Assembly (NCBI GenBank): GCA_949840915.1
Contig: CATKXY010000014.1
Coordinates: 16,166-80,165 of the forward strand
Length of the DNA stretch: 64,000 bases
Origin: an uncultured Lachnospiraceae bacterium
GTDB lineage: Bacteria > Bacillota > Clostridia > Lachnospirales > Lachnospiraceae
Direction of reading: 5' to 3'
Shown: piece after piece, positions 63,754-64,000 of the stretch
Position numbering within the stretch: the first letter of the stretch is position 1
How the letters are laid out: the number at the start of each line of letters is the position of its first letter
Made by a program: the position numbers and the translations under genes
Notes under the pieces: model-generated
Seen by the model: the letters and a program-made list of their open reading frames with translations, nothing else
The model's database searches: none
Told to the model about the DNA's origin: nothing

Positions 63754-64000
63754 ATGGCTAAAGCTAAATTTGAAAGATCTAAGCCCCATTGTAACATTGG
63801 TACCATTGGTCACGTTGACCATGGTAAAACCACTCTGACTGCTGCAATCACCAAGGTTCTGGCAGAGAGAGTATCCGGTAACGAGAAGGTTGATTTTGAG
63901 AACATCGACAAGGCTCCCGAAGAGAGAGAGCGTGGTATCACCATTTCTACCGCGCACGTTGAGTACCAGACCGAGAAGAGACACTATGCGCACGTTGACT
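63754..64000 (+). CDS. tuf: Elongation factor Tu, 5' part, cut by the window edge
   Basis: First 82 codons: [20 protein letters not shown], then [12 protein letters not shown] (P-loop) and [15 protein letters not shown] (switch I). It carries aminoacyl-tRNA to the ribosome. AAGGAGGA is eight bases before the ATG. The frame is still open at base 64000. It has its own promoter. Confidence 0.98.
   Translation, partial: MAKAKFERSKPHCNIGTIGHVDHGKTTLTAAITKVLAERVSGNEKVDFENIDKAPEERERGITISTAHVEYQTEKRHYAHVD

Overview
The window looks like a motile Gram-positive gut anaerobe of the Lachnospiraceae (Roseburia / Eubacterium / Clostridium cluster XIVa type). The reasons are the short flagellins with the Lachnospiraceae-type N-terminus, the adjacent fliW-csrA pair, the tandem flgK genes, a Firmicutes-type rpmG-secE-nusG-rpl-rpoBC order, strong AGGAGG ribosome-binding sites and a roughly even base composition (judged by eye). 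This is inference from gene content; no taxonomic search was possible.

Region 1 (1-10.4 kb) is a late flagellar locus. It holds the end of a first flgK, a complete second flgK, flgL, fliW, csrA, flaG, fliD, fliS, a FlgN/FliT-like coiled-coil protein and two nearly identical flagellin genes, each with its own textbook sigma-28 promoter, leader and terminator.

Region 2 (10.5-45.5 kb) is a ~35 kb glycan island starting right behind the second flagellin. It opens with a 1259-residue multidomain glycosyltransferase and a radical SAM protein. Next come a LicD-family transferase, an unrecognised propeller-like protein, a fused nucleotidyltransferase-kinase and a KpsF-like sugar isomerase. Three glycosyltransferases carrying an extra C-terminal Rossmann-like module follow. 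A CDP-3,6-dideoxyhexose block (rfbF-rfbG-rfbH) leads into an aldolase, a dehydroquinate-synthase-like enzyme, a ThDP lyase and several short-chain reductases. Then come an FkbM methyltransferase, a GT9-like protein and a compact set (HAD, ribulose-phosphate epimerase, IspD/TarI-like cytidylyltransferase, polyol-phosphate dehydrogenase) that would make a CDP-polyol. Two CgeB-like glycosyltransferases lie on the minus strand, and UDP-galactopyranose mutase closes the island. The position suggests that flagellin is the acceptor. An orphan FliD-like gene at 45.5-46.8 kb has its own perfect sigma-28 promoter, so the island is bracketed by flagellar genes.

Region 3 (47.1-64.0 kb) is the core transcription/translation cluster: rpmG, secE, nusG, rplK, rplA, rplJ, rplL, rpoB, rpoC, rpsL, rpsG, fusA and the start of tuf. 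An rmlD-type reductase gene sits between rpoC and rpsL. Between rplA and rplJ are two large adjacent imperfect palindromes just upstream of the L10 autoregulatory leader.

The best candidate for an undescribed system is the island as a whole: an apparent flagellin-decoration pathway joining a possibly branched CDP-3,6-dideoxy sugar with a LicD-transferred phospho-polyol. No tRNA, rRNA, CRISPR array, transposase or prophage gene was seen.
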